Source: Candidatus Nanopelagicales bacterium (GTDB lineage Bacteria; Actinomycetota; Actinomycetes; S36-B12). From it: DNA of 29,757 nt. Of the stretch, positions 7,785 to 15,066 are shown one piece after another. The stretch is taken from contig JALQSY010000005.1 of the NCBI GenBank assembly GCA_023264215.1, positions 1 through 29,757 on the forward strand, written 5' to 3'. Both the position numbers and the translations under genes were made by a program. Under the pieces are notes generated by a model. The model searched no databases, was not told where the DNA came from, and was given only the letters and a program-made list of their open reading frames with translations. Every line of letters begins with the position of its first letter. Within the stretch, counting starts at the first letter, position 1.

Positions 7785-8072
7785 ATGGGCCAGGGCATGG
7801 GGACGAGCGAGAGCAGCGCGCTCGGCCGCGATCGGGTGACGCTCGTGGGCAAGCCCGGCTGCCACCTGTGCGACGAGGCTCGTGCGGTCGTGCGGTCGGT
7901 GTGCGAGGCCGCGGGGGTCGGCTGGACCGAGGTCTCGATCCTCGACGATCCCGTGCTCGCCGACCGCTACGCGGAGCAGATCCCCGTGGTCCTCGTGGAC
8001 GGGACGCTCCACGGATACTGGCGCGTGGACGCCGAGCGCCTCCGCGCAGCGCTCGGGCGCGTGGGGGAATGA
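7785..8072 (+). CDS. Glutaredoxin family (thioredoxin-fold) protein
   Basis: A 95-residue thioredoxin-fold protein. The first strand VTLVGKPGCHLCDEA carries the redox pair CHLC, and IPVVLVDG supplies the cis-proline opposite the active site; the helix and final strand arrangement fits the short DUF836/glutaredoxin-like group. It probably handles thiol-disulfide exchange in the cytoplasm. ATG 7785 is chosen because CAGACT lies 6 bases upstream; ATG 7797 in the same frame is the alternative and would lose only four residues. In streptomycetes I recall this position being followed by rex and heme genes, which are absent here. Confidence 0.85.
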   Translation: MGQGMGTSESSALGRDRVTLVGKPGCHLCDEARAVVRSVCEAAGVGWTEVSILDDPVLADRYAEQIPVVLVDGTLHGYWRVDAERLRAALGRVGE

Positions 8073-8092
8073 GCCGCCGGCAGGGGCGGCTC
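8071..8092 (+). terminator. Hairpin terminator candidate after glutaredoxin-like gene
   Basis: GAGCCGCC (8071-8078) and GGCGGCTC (8085-8092) form a perfect 8-bp GC-rich stem with a 6-base loop, beginning inside the TGA stop. No T tract. Confidence 0.5.
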
Positions 8093-8108
8093 CGCCGGGG
8101 CGGTCCTG

Positions 8109-8164
8109 CGAACCTCGGGTGGGTCAGGCCCTGGCAGGACGCATCCATCCGAGGTTCGATGGAT
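8109..8164. repeat. Overlapping, mutually exclusive inverted repeats
   Basis: CGAACCTCGG (8109-8118) pairs perfectly with CCGAGGTTCG (8149-8158), and the stem can extend to 16 bp (8109-8124 with 8143-8158) using two G-T pairs. The segment ATCCATC (8143-8149) can instead pair with GATGGAT (8158-8164). The two folds compete for the same bases. Confidence 0.55.
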
Positions 8165-8266
8165 GGCGCGGCCTGCGTTGTCTGCCCCGAAAGCGCCGCC
8201 GGGATCTGATCGGGGCCCGCGGTTGTGGCCCCATGCGCCGCCCCATGCCGATAGGCGCATCGTGAG
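8165..8266. other. Gene-free stretch with two small hairpins
   Basis: This part of the 403-base gap between 8072 and 8476 has no family-like reading frame. It holds GGGGCC (8212-8217) pairing with GGCCCC (8227-8232), and ATGCGCC (8233-8239) pairing with GGCGCAT (8254-8260). No promoter or RNA family is recognisable. Confidence 0.4.
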
Positions 8267-8417
8267 CGGACCGCGATGTGCGCACGTTCCGGGGACGTGT
8301 GGGGCCGGAATGTCCCCGTAACGTGCGCAAACGGACCGCCATCGGCGTTGTGCGCACGTAGCGGGGAGGTTTGGGGCCGGAATGTCCCCGTAACGTGCGC
8401 AAACGGACCGCCACCGG
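8267..8417. repeat. Tandem REP-like repeat with two long hairpins
   Basis: Two copies (8267-8331 and 8332-8403) and a fragment of a third (8404-8417). A 41-base stretch is identical at 8301-8341 and 8373-8413, offset 72. Each copy folds into a hairpin: TGCGCACGT (8279-8287; 8351-8359) pairs with ACGTGCGCA (8321-8329; 8393-8401). In copy 1 an inner stem GGGGAC (8291-8296) pairs with GTCCCC (8312-8317); in copy 2 it is GGGGA with TCCCC. The right arm CCCCGT-N3-GTGCGC recurs at 20700-20714. Confidence 0.8.
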
Positions 8418-8462
8418 GTGAGGCATTCGGGGCAGGGAACGCCAGCAGTGGGGGCGCACCCG

Positions 8463-8468
8463 TAGGCT
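8463..8468 (+). promoter_or_regulatory. Putative -10 box TAGGCT, leaderless promoter of tmk
   Basis: TAGGCT ends 7 bases before GTG 8476, and no Shine-Dalgarno sequence precedes that start, so tmk is probably read from a leaderless transcript. Confidence 0.5.
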
Positions 8469-8475
8469 CCCTGGC

Positions 8476-9096
8476 GTGAGCGAGGCCAGGTTCATCGTCT
8501 TCGAGGGCGGTGAGGGCGCGGGCAAGTCGACCCAGTCCGCTGCACTCGCCGACTACCTCGTTGCCCGCGGGCACCGGGTACGGCGTACGCGCGAGCCCGG
8601 CGGCACCCCTGCGGCCGAGGCGATCCGCGCGGTCTTGCTCGATCCGGCGAACACCGGCCTCGACGATCGTGCGGAGGCACTCCTGTTCGCGGCAGCACGC
8701 GGCGACCACGCGGCCCGGGTGATCAGGCCGGCGCTCGCTGCGGGCGAGATCGTGATCAGCGATCGCTACCTGGACTCATCGGTCGCCTACCAGGGCGTCG
8801 CGCGCGATCTCGGAGCCGAGCGGGTCGCCGACCTGAGCCTGTGGGCGACGGGAGGCCTGCTGCCCGACCTGACCGTCGTCCTCGATGTCGACCCCGCGCT
8901 CGGCCTCGCGCGTGTCGTCGGGCCCGACCGGCTGGAATCCGAGCCCGTGGAGTGGCACGAGCGGGTGCGCCAGGCCTTCCTCGATATCGCCGAGCGGGCG
9001 CCCGACCGATATCTCGTGCTCGACGGCTCCCGGCCCGCGGAGGACCTGGCTGTGGAGATCGCGACGGTCGTGAGCGGTCTGGTGGGGGATCCGTGA
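8476..9096 (+). CDS. tmk: Thymidylate kinase (dTMP kinase)
   Basis: Phosphorylates dTMP to dTDP with ATP, an essential step of dTTP supply in the cytoplasm. The 206-residue length is typical. The P-loop GGEGAGKST is at residues 11-19, TREPGGT at 38-44 binds dTMP, and SDRYLDSS at 95-102 is the dTMP kinase signature with the catalytic Arg. The later LID region lacks an obvious long Arg-rich insert. It starts at GTG 8476 with a leaderless -10 box and overlaps holB at its 3' end, the usual tmk-holB pairing of bacteria. Confidence 0.96.
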   Translation: MSEARFIVFEGGEGAGKSTQSAALADYLVARGHRVRRTREPGGTPAAEAIRAVLLDPANTGLDDRAEALLFAAARGDHAARVIRPALAAGEIVISDRYLDSSVAYQGVARDLGAERVADLSLWATGGLLPDLTVVLDVDPALGLARVVGPDRLESEPVEWHERVRQAFLDIAERAPDRYLVLDGSRPAEDLAVEIATVVSGLVGDP

Positions 9097-10256
9097 TGTC
9101 GGTGTGGGAGGCGCTCATCGGCCAGGACGCGGTCGTCGAGGAGTTGGCGCATTCCGCGAGTGACCCCGACGCGATGACCCACGCCTGGCTGATCACCGGA
9201 CCTCCGGGCTCCGGCCGGTCGACAGCCGCTGTGGCCTTCGCCGCAGCGCTGCAGTGCCCCGATCGCGGGTGCGGCTCGTGCTCGGTCTGCCAGTCCGCGC
9301 GCGCAGGTTCGCACCCCGACGTGGACCTCGTGCGATCCGAGACGTTGAGCTACGGAGTCGACGATGCCCGCGAGCTCGTGGCCAAGGCGTCCGTCGTCCC
9401 AGCCGACGCGCCGTGGCACATCGTCGTCATCGAGGATGCCGATCGCCTGACCGAGCAGGCGGTCAATGTGCTGCTCAAGGTCCTCGAGGAGCCGCCGCCC
9501 CACCTGGTCTGGCTGCTGTGCGCTCCGAGCCCCGAGGACGTGCTGCCCACGATCCGATCGCGGACTCGCTCGGTGCACCTGCGCACGCCGTCGACGGCGG
9601 AGGTCGCCGCCGCGCTCCAGGACCGCTACGGCGTCGATCCCGCGATGGCGGCGTTCGCCGCGCGCGCTTCCCAGGGTCATATCGGCCGAGCTCGCGCCCT
9701 CGCGACGGACGAGGGCGCGCGCCGCCGCCGCCAGGACGTGCTGCGCATCCCCGACGGCCTGCGCGATCTGTCATCGTGCTTCGCCGCGGCGGAGGCGCTC
9801 CTGGCGATGGCCACGGAGGACGCGGCCAGCATCACCGACGCACTCGATGTCGCCGAGGAGGAGGCCCTGCTGCGCGCCTACGGGGCCGGCGCCGAGGGAG
9901 TCACTAAGGCGCGTTTCGACAAGCTCTCGGATCGGGCCGTGAAGGACCTGCGCAAGATGCAGGCCAGTCGGCGCAAGCGAGCGGTGCGCGATCAGCTCGA
10001 TCGAGCGCTGGTCGATCTCATCACGTACTACCGCGATGTGCTGGTGCTGCAGATGGAGGCCGGCGTGCCCCTGGTCAATGACGAGATGCGCACGCAGATC
10101 AGTCAGGAGGCAAGCGCGTCGACGGCGACGGAGACAGCACGTCGCCTCGATGCGATCGAGCGGGGCCGTCTTGCCGTCCAGGCGAATGGCGCGTTGCCGC
10201 TTGTGCTCGAGGGAATGTTCGTCGAGATCAAGGATCCACTCGTCCGGTTGCGCTAG
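9096..10256 (+). CDS. holB: DNA polymerase III subunit delta'
   Basis: A 386-residue clamp-loader subunit; with delta and gamma/tau it opens and loads the sliding clamp. The AAA+ P-loop position reads GPPGSGRST (35-43) with Arg in place of the ATP-binding Lys, consistent with delta' being a non-hydrolysing subunit. Four cysteines (C54, C59, C62, C65) form the zinc module. The sensor/arginine-finger motif, usually SRC, reads SRT in TIRSRTRSVHL. The C-terminal helical part carries the actinobacterial extension. The start is ATG 9096, overlapping the tmk stop by one base; GTG 9093 is equally possible. It converges on the next gene with 12 bases between the stops. Confidence 0.94.
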   Translation: MSVWEALIGQDAVVEELAHSASDPDAMTHAWLITGPPGSGRSTAAVAFAAALQCPDRGCGSCSVCQSARAGSHPDVDLVRSETLSYGVDDARELVAKASVVPADAPWHIVVIEDADRLTEQAVNVLLKVLEEPPPHLVWLLCAPSPEDVLPTIRSRTRSVHLRTPSTAEVAAALQDRYGVDPAMAAFAARASQGHIGRARALATDEGARRRRQDVLRIPDGLRDLSSCFAAAEALLAMATEDAASITDALDVAEEEALLRAYGAGAEGVTKARFDKLSDRAVKDLRKMQASRRKRAVRDQLDRALVDLITYYRDVLVLQMEAGVPLVNDEMRTQISQEASASTATETARRLDAIERGRLAVQANGALPLVLEGMFVEIKDPLVRLR

Positions 10257-10268
10257 GACCCTTGGAGG

Positions 10269-11111
10269 CTAGGCGCCCGCGGCGCGCTGGAGGCCATGGG
10301 CGTACGCAGCGAGCCCCTCGAGCGCAGGCGTGAGCACCTCGTCGGTGCCCCGGGCCACATCGGGGGCGGCGAGCATCGTGGCCGAAGCGGCGATGATGCG
10401 CTCGTACGTCGTGCACCCGGTCGCCAGCCGATCGCGCACCTCGATGGCCGCGCTGGTTGCCGCGCCCTCCGCCTCGGTTCCCGTCATGTCGCGCCGAATG
10501 CTGTGCAGGATGACCAGCCGATCGACCAGAGCGTGGAGTTGGGGAGCCGCTTCGAGGTCCGCGGCCCTCAGGTCGGCGGCCGCTCCCGGATGGAGCCTGT
10601 CGATAGCGGGAATGATCTGGACGAGCTGGAGTCGCAGCGCGGTCAGTCGCTCCGCCTGCTCGGCTCCGATCGCATCGGCGGGGACGGAAACGGCTGGCAG
10701 CGGGGAGACGTCGACGCGGGGCGGAGGGGGCATCATGCGGCGCTGACGTCGGGCGACCGCTGCCATGACACCGCCACCCGCTGCCAGTGCGACCCAGATC
10801 CACGCGGGGCCGAAGACGCCGGCCGCAGCGGTCGTGCTCTCGATCACGATGTCGAGAACGCCGAGGGTGCCGGCCACTCCGGTTACGGCGATTCCGCCCG
10901 TGACCTCATTGGACAGTCGGCGCTGCCTGCGCTGGTACCTCCGCAGGGCCTTCCGCTGCTCAGCGAGTCGGCGATCTTGTTCCACCTGCAGGGCGCGCGC
11001 CTGGGCACTCGGCCGCTGCGCGCGCGCCTGACGCCATGCATCGACCACGTCCATCCCCCGGGAGATGCCGGTCTGGACGACGCGGACGAACTGGTCGCGC
11101 TCGCTGGGCAT
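10269..11111 (-). CDS. Two-helix membrane protein of unknown function (PspM-like layout)
   Basis: A 280-residue protein I do not recognise with certainty. Residues about 20-67 are a charged, Arg/Gln-rich, probably coiled-coil helix. Two hydrophobic helices follow (about 70-92 and 98-120) joined by a short loop, then a basic stop-transfer (ARRQRRMM). A proline-rich linker (PPPPRVDVSPLP) leads to a 150-residue helical C-terminal domain ending GLQRAAGA. Charge distribution puts both ends in the cytoplasm. This layout resembles what I recall of PspM, the membrane partner in actinobacterial phage-shock systems, but no pspA gene is near, so the link is weak. It is divergent from the lipoprotein gene 90 bases away. 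Confidence 0.8.
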   Translation of the reverse strand: MPSERDQFVRVVQTGISRGMDVVDAWRQARAQRPSAQARALQVEQDRRLAEQRKALRRYQRRQRRLSNEVTGGIAVTGVAGTLGVLDIVIESTTAAAGVFGPAWIWVALAAGGGVMAAVARRQRRMMPPPPRVDVSPLPAVSVPADAIGAEQAERLTALRLQLVQIIPAIDRLHPGAAADLRAADLEAAPQLHALVDRLVILHSIRRDMTGTEAEGAATSAAIEVRDRLATGCTTYERIIAASATMLAAPDVARGTDEVLTPALEGLAAYAHGLQRAAGA

Positions 11112-11117
11112 GCCTCC

Positions 11118-11123
11118 ACGTTA
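11118..11123 (-). promoter_or_regulatory. Putative -10 box TAACGT for the two-helix membrane protein
   Basis: On the minus strand TAACGT ends 6 bases before ATG 11111. The 6-base spacer GGAGGC is SD-like but lies too close to the start to serve as a ribosome binding site. Confidence 0.4.
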
Positions 11124-11189
11124 CGCCGGAACGCCAGTGGAGCGCAGGCGGTGGCCGGTCCCACGTGGCAACCTCGCGGGCAGCGCACG

Positions 11190-11195
11190 TAGCCT
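11190..11195 (+). promoter_or_regulatory. Putative -10 box TAGCCT for the lipoprotein peptidase
   Basis: TAGCCT ends 6 bases before GTG 11202, and no Shine-Dalgarno motif intervenes. Confidence 0.45.
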
Positions 11196-11201
11196 CCTTG
11201 G

Positions 11202-12692
11202 GTGCGCGCGATCCCGGGTTGGACGGTCGGGGTCGTCCTGGCCCCGCTCCTCCTCGCGGCGTGCAGCCCGGCCTCATCCGCACCCAGTCCGCCCCCCAGC
11301 ACGCCGCAGTCTGCGCCGACCGCAGACCTCGCCCGCTTCTACGACCAGCGACTGGTGTGGTCTGCGTGCGACGGCATGGAGTGCGCGACCCTCCAGGTGC
11401 CGGTCGACTACGCCGACCCCGGTGCGGCCACGCTCGATCTCGCCCTGCTGCGCGTACCTGCCTCGGGGGACGCCCGCGGTGCGCTGGTGGTCAATCCCGG
11501 CGGCCCGGGGTCGAGCGGTGTCGACTACGCGCGGGCTGCGGGTGCCATCGTCAGTGACGACGTGCGAGACGCCTACGACATGGTGGGCTTCGATCCGCGT
11601 GGAGTAGGCCGGTCCGGAGCCGTCGATTGCGCGAGCGATGCGGAGCTCGACCGGCTCATCGCCATCGACGGCACGCCCGATACGCCTGCTGAGATCACCG
11701 AGCTCGAGCGCGCTAGCTCGGTCCTGGCATGCACAGCCCCGGTCGCTGGGCTTGTCGACAACCTCACGACGTCGGACGCGGCCCGCGATCTGGACATCCT
11801 GCGAGCGGCGCTGGGCCAGTCGACGCTGGATTACCTCGGAGTCTCGTACGGCACGCACCTGGGCGCGACCTATGCCGCGCTCTTTCCCGAGGGCGTCGGT
11901 CGATTCGTCCTCGACGGCCCGCTCCCGTCCGCACTCGACGCCGAGGAGCTCACCCTCGGCCAGGCCCTGGGCTTCGAGAACGCCCTGCGCAGGTTCGTCG
12001 ACGACTGCCAGCGTCAGGGCGACTGCCCGCTGGGCGAGGCCATGGGCGTGGACGCAGGCCTCGAGCGACTCCGCGCCGTCCTCGACTCCCTGGACGCCGC
12101 GCCCGCACCGACCGACGACCCTGATCGGCCCCTGACGGAGGCGGCGGCAACGTACGCGATCCTCATGTCGCTGTATCGCGCGAGCGATCGCCCGATGCTC
12201 CGCGATGCTCTGGCCTCCCTCATCTCGGGCGATGGAACGCCACTGCAGCGCATGCTCGATGAGCGCATCGGCCGTAGCACCGATGGCTCCTACCGCGACA
12301 ACGCCCTCGATGCGTTCTACGCGGTGTCGTGCCGCGACCGCGCGCTGCCTTCCGACATCGCTGAGTCGGTCGATCGCCTCTCCTCGGCCGCACCCTTCCT
12401 CGGGGAGTACCTGGCCTGGGGCAACCTCCCGTGTGCGGGTACGACTGCTCGACCGGGCCCGACTGCCGCCCCCGATGCGCCTGCTGTGCTCGTCGTCGCC
12501 ACGACACACGATCCTGCGACACCGTTCGCGTGGGCAGAGCCCTTCGCCGCGCAGTTCGCCGAGGCGGTGCTGGTCGTCCGCGAGGGCGACGGCCACACCG
12601 GATATCGAGAGGGTTCGTCATGCATCGACCAGACCGTCGATGCGTTTCTCATCGACGGCACGCTGCCCGACGACGGCCTGATGTGCGACTAG
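11202..12692 (+). CDS. Secreted lipoprotein peptidase, TAP/SlpD-like alpha/beta hydrolase
   Basis: A 496-residue exported serine hydrolase of the tripeptidyl-aminopeptidase family. The N-terminus is a lipoprotein signal with lipobox LAAC (cleavage before C21), so it is anchored on the outer face of the membrane. The oxyanion motif NPGGPGSSG is at 98-106, GFDPRGVGRS at 129-138, and the nucleophile elbow GVSYG has S215. The C-terminal TAP-like domain provides D437 (TTHDPATPF) and H465 (GDGHTGY), completing the triad. Cysteine pairs near the ends suggest disulfides. Family members remove N-terminal tripeptides from secreted proteins. A gene of this type after tmk-holB is common in actinobacteria. 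GTG 11202 is supported by both the signal peptide and the -10 box. Confidence 0.92.
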   Translation: MRAIPGWTVGVVLAPLLLAACSPASSAPSPPPSTPQSAPTADLARFYDQRLVWSACDGMECATLQVPVDYADPGAATLDLALLRVPASGDARGALVVNPGGPGSSGVDYARAAGAIVSDDVRDAYDMVGFDPRGVGRSGAVDCASDAELDRLIAIDGTPDTPAEITELERASSVLACTAPVAGLVDNLTTSDAARDLDILRAALGQSTLDYLGVSYGTHLGATYAALFPEGVGRFVLDGPLPSALDAEELTLGQALGFENALRRFVDDCQRQGDCPLGEAMGVDAGLERLRAVLDSLDAAPAPTDDPDRPLTEAAATYAILMSLYRASDRPMLRDALASLISGDGTPLQRMLDERIGRSTDGSYRDNALDAFYAVSCRDRALPSDIAESVDRLSSAAPFLGEYLAWGNLPCAGTTARPGPTAAPDAPAVLVVATTHDPATPFAWAEPFAAQFAEAVLVVREGDGHTGYREGSSCIDQTVDAFLIDGTLPDDGLMCD

Positions 12693-12695
12693 GGT
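12690..12695 (+). promoter_or_regulatory. Putative -10 box TAGGGT, leaderless promoter of threonine aldolase
   Basis: TAGGGT, whose first three bases are the stop codon of the lipoprotein gene, ends 7 bases before ATG 12703. This favours ATG 12703 over the in-frame GTG 12694, which overlaps the box. Confidence 0.5.
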
Positions 12696-12702
12696 GCCGG
12701 GC

Positions 12703-13824
12703 ATGTCCTCCTCTCCGCAGGATCCGGTCGCTCCCGTCATCGACCTGCGCTCGGATACGGTCACACGGCCGACCGACGCGATGCGCTCGGCGATGGCTCG
12801 AGCTGCTGTCGGCGACGATGTCTTCGGCGATGACCCCACGGTCCTGGAATTGGAGCGCCGAGCAGCAGCAATGCTCGACAAGGAGGCGGCGCTCTTCGTG
12901 CCATCGGGCACCATGGGCAACCTCGTCAGCCTCATGGCCCGTGTTCCCCGCGGCGGCGAGATCATCGCACCGGCGGAGTCCCACATCTTCAATGACGAGG
13001 CCGCCAATTACGCCGTCGTGGTGGGCGCCGGCCTGCGGCCGATCACGGAGAGCGCCGACGGCGAGATGCCCATCGATGCCGTGCTGGCGTCGATCCAGGA
13101 CGCGAGCGATCCGCACTGCCCCGTCACGAGCCTGGTCGTAGTGGAGAACTGTCACGCGCACACGATGAGCCGACCCGTTTCCCCGGCGTACATGGCCGCC
13201 TTGCGCGCGGCACTGCCCGCCGGCTTGCCCATCCACGTCGATGGTGCGCGCCTGTTCAACGCTGCTGTCGCGCTCGGGGTGCCGGTAGCCGATCTCGTCC
13301 GCGATGCCGACTCGGTCACCTTCTGCCTGAGCAAGGGCCTCGGGGCTCCAGTGGGCAGCGTCGTCGCGGGCGATGCTGCCTTCATCTGGCGAGCACGGCG
13401 AGCACGCAAGCTCCTCGGCGGGGGACTTCGACAGGTGGGAGTCCTTGCGGCGGCGGGCCTCGTGGCGCTCTCCGATGGGGTCGATGGCACCGTCGACAGG
13501 CTCGCCGAGGACCACGCGATGGCGCAGCGCCTGGCGTCGGGACTGGCCGCCCAGGACGGCATCGTGAGCCCCGGTCACATCGCCCAGCCCACCGGTGAGC
13601 GGCTCGATCCGGTGCGCGTGACGACGAACTTCGTCCTGTTCGCGGTCGAGGGCGGCGCTGCGAGACGCACGGCTTATCTCGAAGCACTGCGCGACCTGGG
13701 CGTGGGCATGGTCGCCTACCCCCATGGTCAGATCCGCGCGGTGACGCACCTGGGCATCGGCCCCGCCGAGATCGATGCGGCTATCGACGCGAGCGCGAAG
13801 GCGCTGGCGGCTACCAGCGGCTAG
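12703..13824 (+). CDS. ltaE: Low-specificity threonine aldolase / beta-eliminating lyase family
   Basis: A 373-residue PLP enzyme that cleaves L-threonine or L-allo-threonine to glycine and acetaldehyde. The opening IDLRSDTVTRPT is the family hallmark. PSGTMGN (67-73) holds the cofactor phosphate, HVDGAR (178-183) supplies the Asp that pairs with the pyridine nitrogen, and K211 in CLSKGLGAPVGS forms the Schiff base. The length is slightly above the usual 340-350, through extra residues near 134-141 and 260-270. It converges on the tyrosinase gene with 33 bases between stops, where I see only a weak 4-bp GC stem. It is not obviously tied to its neighbours in function. Confidence 0.93.
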   Translation: MSSSPQDPVAPVIDLRSDTVTRPTDAMRSAMARAAVGDDVFGDDPTVLELERRAAAMLDKEAALFVPSGTMGNLVSLMARVPRGGEIIAPAESHIFNDEAANYAVVVGAGLRPITESADGEMPIDAVLASIQDASDPHCPVTSLVVVENCHAHTMSRPVSPAYMAALRAALPAGLPIHVDGARLFNAAVALGVPVADLVRDADSVTFCLSKGLGAPVGSVVAGDAAFIWRARRARKLLGGGLRQVGVLAAAGLVALSDGVDGTVDRLAEDHAMAQRLASGLAAQDGIVSPGHIAQPTGERLDPVRVTTNFVLFAVEGGAARRTAYLEALRDLGVGMVAYPHGQIRAVTHLGIGPAEIDAAIDASAKALAATSG

Positions 13825-13857
13825 GCGACCCGCTCGGGCGGAGGACAGCCGTGATGA

Positions 13858-14988
13858 CTAGAGCCCGGCGAGCGAGGCGTATCGGAAGCCGTTGCGCTCC
13901 GTGCCGAACCAGGAGTTGATCGTCCGGTCGTACCACGGCCACATCGAGCCGTTGCCGTCGAAGTGCTCGGGAGCCCCGTTCGGCACCTTGTAGTGCCCGC
14001 GGGTCTTGATCTCCCAGGCGGCCCAGATCCGGTCGACGTTCGCGTGATGCACGAAGAAGACCGGGTCGTTGGGAGATGTGGAGTAGGCCATGGTCCCCAT
14101 GGTGGTCTTGTCCCCGGCGCTCCACACTCCTCCGACGTAGACGTGAACGGCATTGTGCATGGCGCTGTTGACATCGGGGTTCGACGACTGGCCCACCCAG
14201 CCTTGGCGGCACACCGCTCGCTTCACGTCGCGCCAGCCCTCGAGCGCATTGCGGAAGGACTCATCGATCGGGGCTTGGGCGTTGAACGGCCGGTGGTCGT
14301 AGCCGTGCACGCCGAGCGTCGCGCGGACTTCCGATGTGGTCGGCAGTGAGATGCCTCGGTCCCGGTACGCTCCGAAATTCCGCACGATGAAGGGCTTGGG
14401 CCGGGTCAGTCCCTCGGTCGTGGCGGCAGGATCTTGGATCGTGATGCGCCACTCGCCCTTGCGGAATGGTCCGGTCGTGACGGCGTACGACTGCTCGGGG
14501 TCGCCGTTGCCGCCCATGAAGTCGTCAGCGAAGACCGCCGCTGTGGATTCCGGATCGGTCCAGTCCCAGTAGGGCAGGGCCAGTCGAGGATTGCCGCTGA
14601 CCTCGCGCAGCATCTGCTCGAACAGGTGGAGGTACTGCCGGTGCCAGGGCAGGAACGTCGGGGAGTTGTGCGCGGCCCCGGCCCAGTTGCGCTCCTGCTT
14701 CCACGCGATCGAGCAGCGGAAGGCCTGGCGGTGCCACATCACGAATTGGTCGTAGTAGCTGATGCGCGGATTCCACGGGGAGGAGACGCGCTTCGATGCC
14801 AGGACAGCGGAGACGAACTCCGCCTTCTCGGCCGGGGTCAGATCCTTGACGTCCTTGCGGACGGTAACGACCACGTCGCCACGCAGGGCGGATAGTGCAG
14901 GGGTGGCGATGACGGCTCCCGCGGTGACCATGGCGAGTGCGGCCACGATGATCGCGGCGGTACGCCGGTATCCCGAGAATCGCACCAT
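13858..14988 (-). CDS. Exported tyrosinase-family copper oxidase
   Basis: A 376-residue type-3 copper protein. Copper A ligands are H86 (MWHRQ), H107 and H116 (AHNSPTFLPWHR, with the canonical nine-residue spacing). Copper B ligands are H278 and H282 (MHNAVHVYVGG) and the HH pair at 314-315 in DPVFFVHHANVDRIW. Such enzymes oxidise phenols and catechols to quinones. Unlike classical streptomycete MelC2, this protein has its own N-terminal signal (hydrophobic 9-29, then ATPALSA), and no melC1 caddie gene is adjacent. The two Arg before the hydrophobic stretch (YRRTAA) could allow Tat export of a folded, copper-loaded enzyme but are not a textbook Tat motif. The substrate is unknown. Confidence 0.93.
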   Translation of the reverse strand: MVRFSGYRRTAAIIVAALAMVTAGAVIATPALSALRGDVVVTVRKDVKDLTPAEKAEFVSAVLASKRVSSPWNPRISYYDQFVMWHRQAFRCSIAWKQERNWAGAAHNSPTFLPWHRQYLHLFEQMLREVSGNPRLALPYWDWTDPESTAAVFADDFMGGNGDPEQSYAVTTGPFRKGEWRITIQDPAATTEGLTRPKPFIVRNFGAYRDRGISLPTTSEVRATLGVHGYDHRPFNAQAPIDESFRNALEGWRDVKRAVCRQGWVGQSSNPDVNSAMHNAVHVYVGGVWSAGDKTTMGTMAYSTSPNDPVFFVHHANVDRIWAAWEIKTRGHYKVPNGAPEHFDGNGSMWPWYDRTINSWFGTERNGFRYASLAGL

Positions 14989-14994
14989 CGCCCG

Positions 14995-15000
14995 AGGCTA
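14995..15000 (-). promoter_or_regulatory. Putative -10 box TAGCCT for the tyrosinase gene
   Basis: On the minus strand TAGCCT ends 6 bases before ATG 14988. The gap from here to the upstream gene's stop is short (about 65 bases) and contains no other clear site. Confidence 0.45.
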
Positions 15001-15066
15001 GCCCGCTGCACTGCGGGACGCAATGGTGCTGCGCTCGATTGGGTTGGAGAACCGCACAACGCGAGG

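Noticed and set aside
8276..8479. Small frame with a repeated peptide (CARSGDVWGRNVPVTCANGP repeated)
   Set aside because: The peptide repeat merely reflects the tandem hairpin DNA repeat; there is no ribosome binding site and the two copies have lost and gained bases outside codon units (65 against 72).
12670..12720. A tRNA gene after tmk-holB-peptidase, as in some actinobacteria
   Set aside because: There is no room between the peptidase stop (12692) and the threonine aldolase start (12703), and no cloverleaf is visible nearby.
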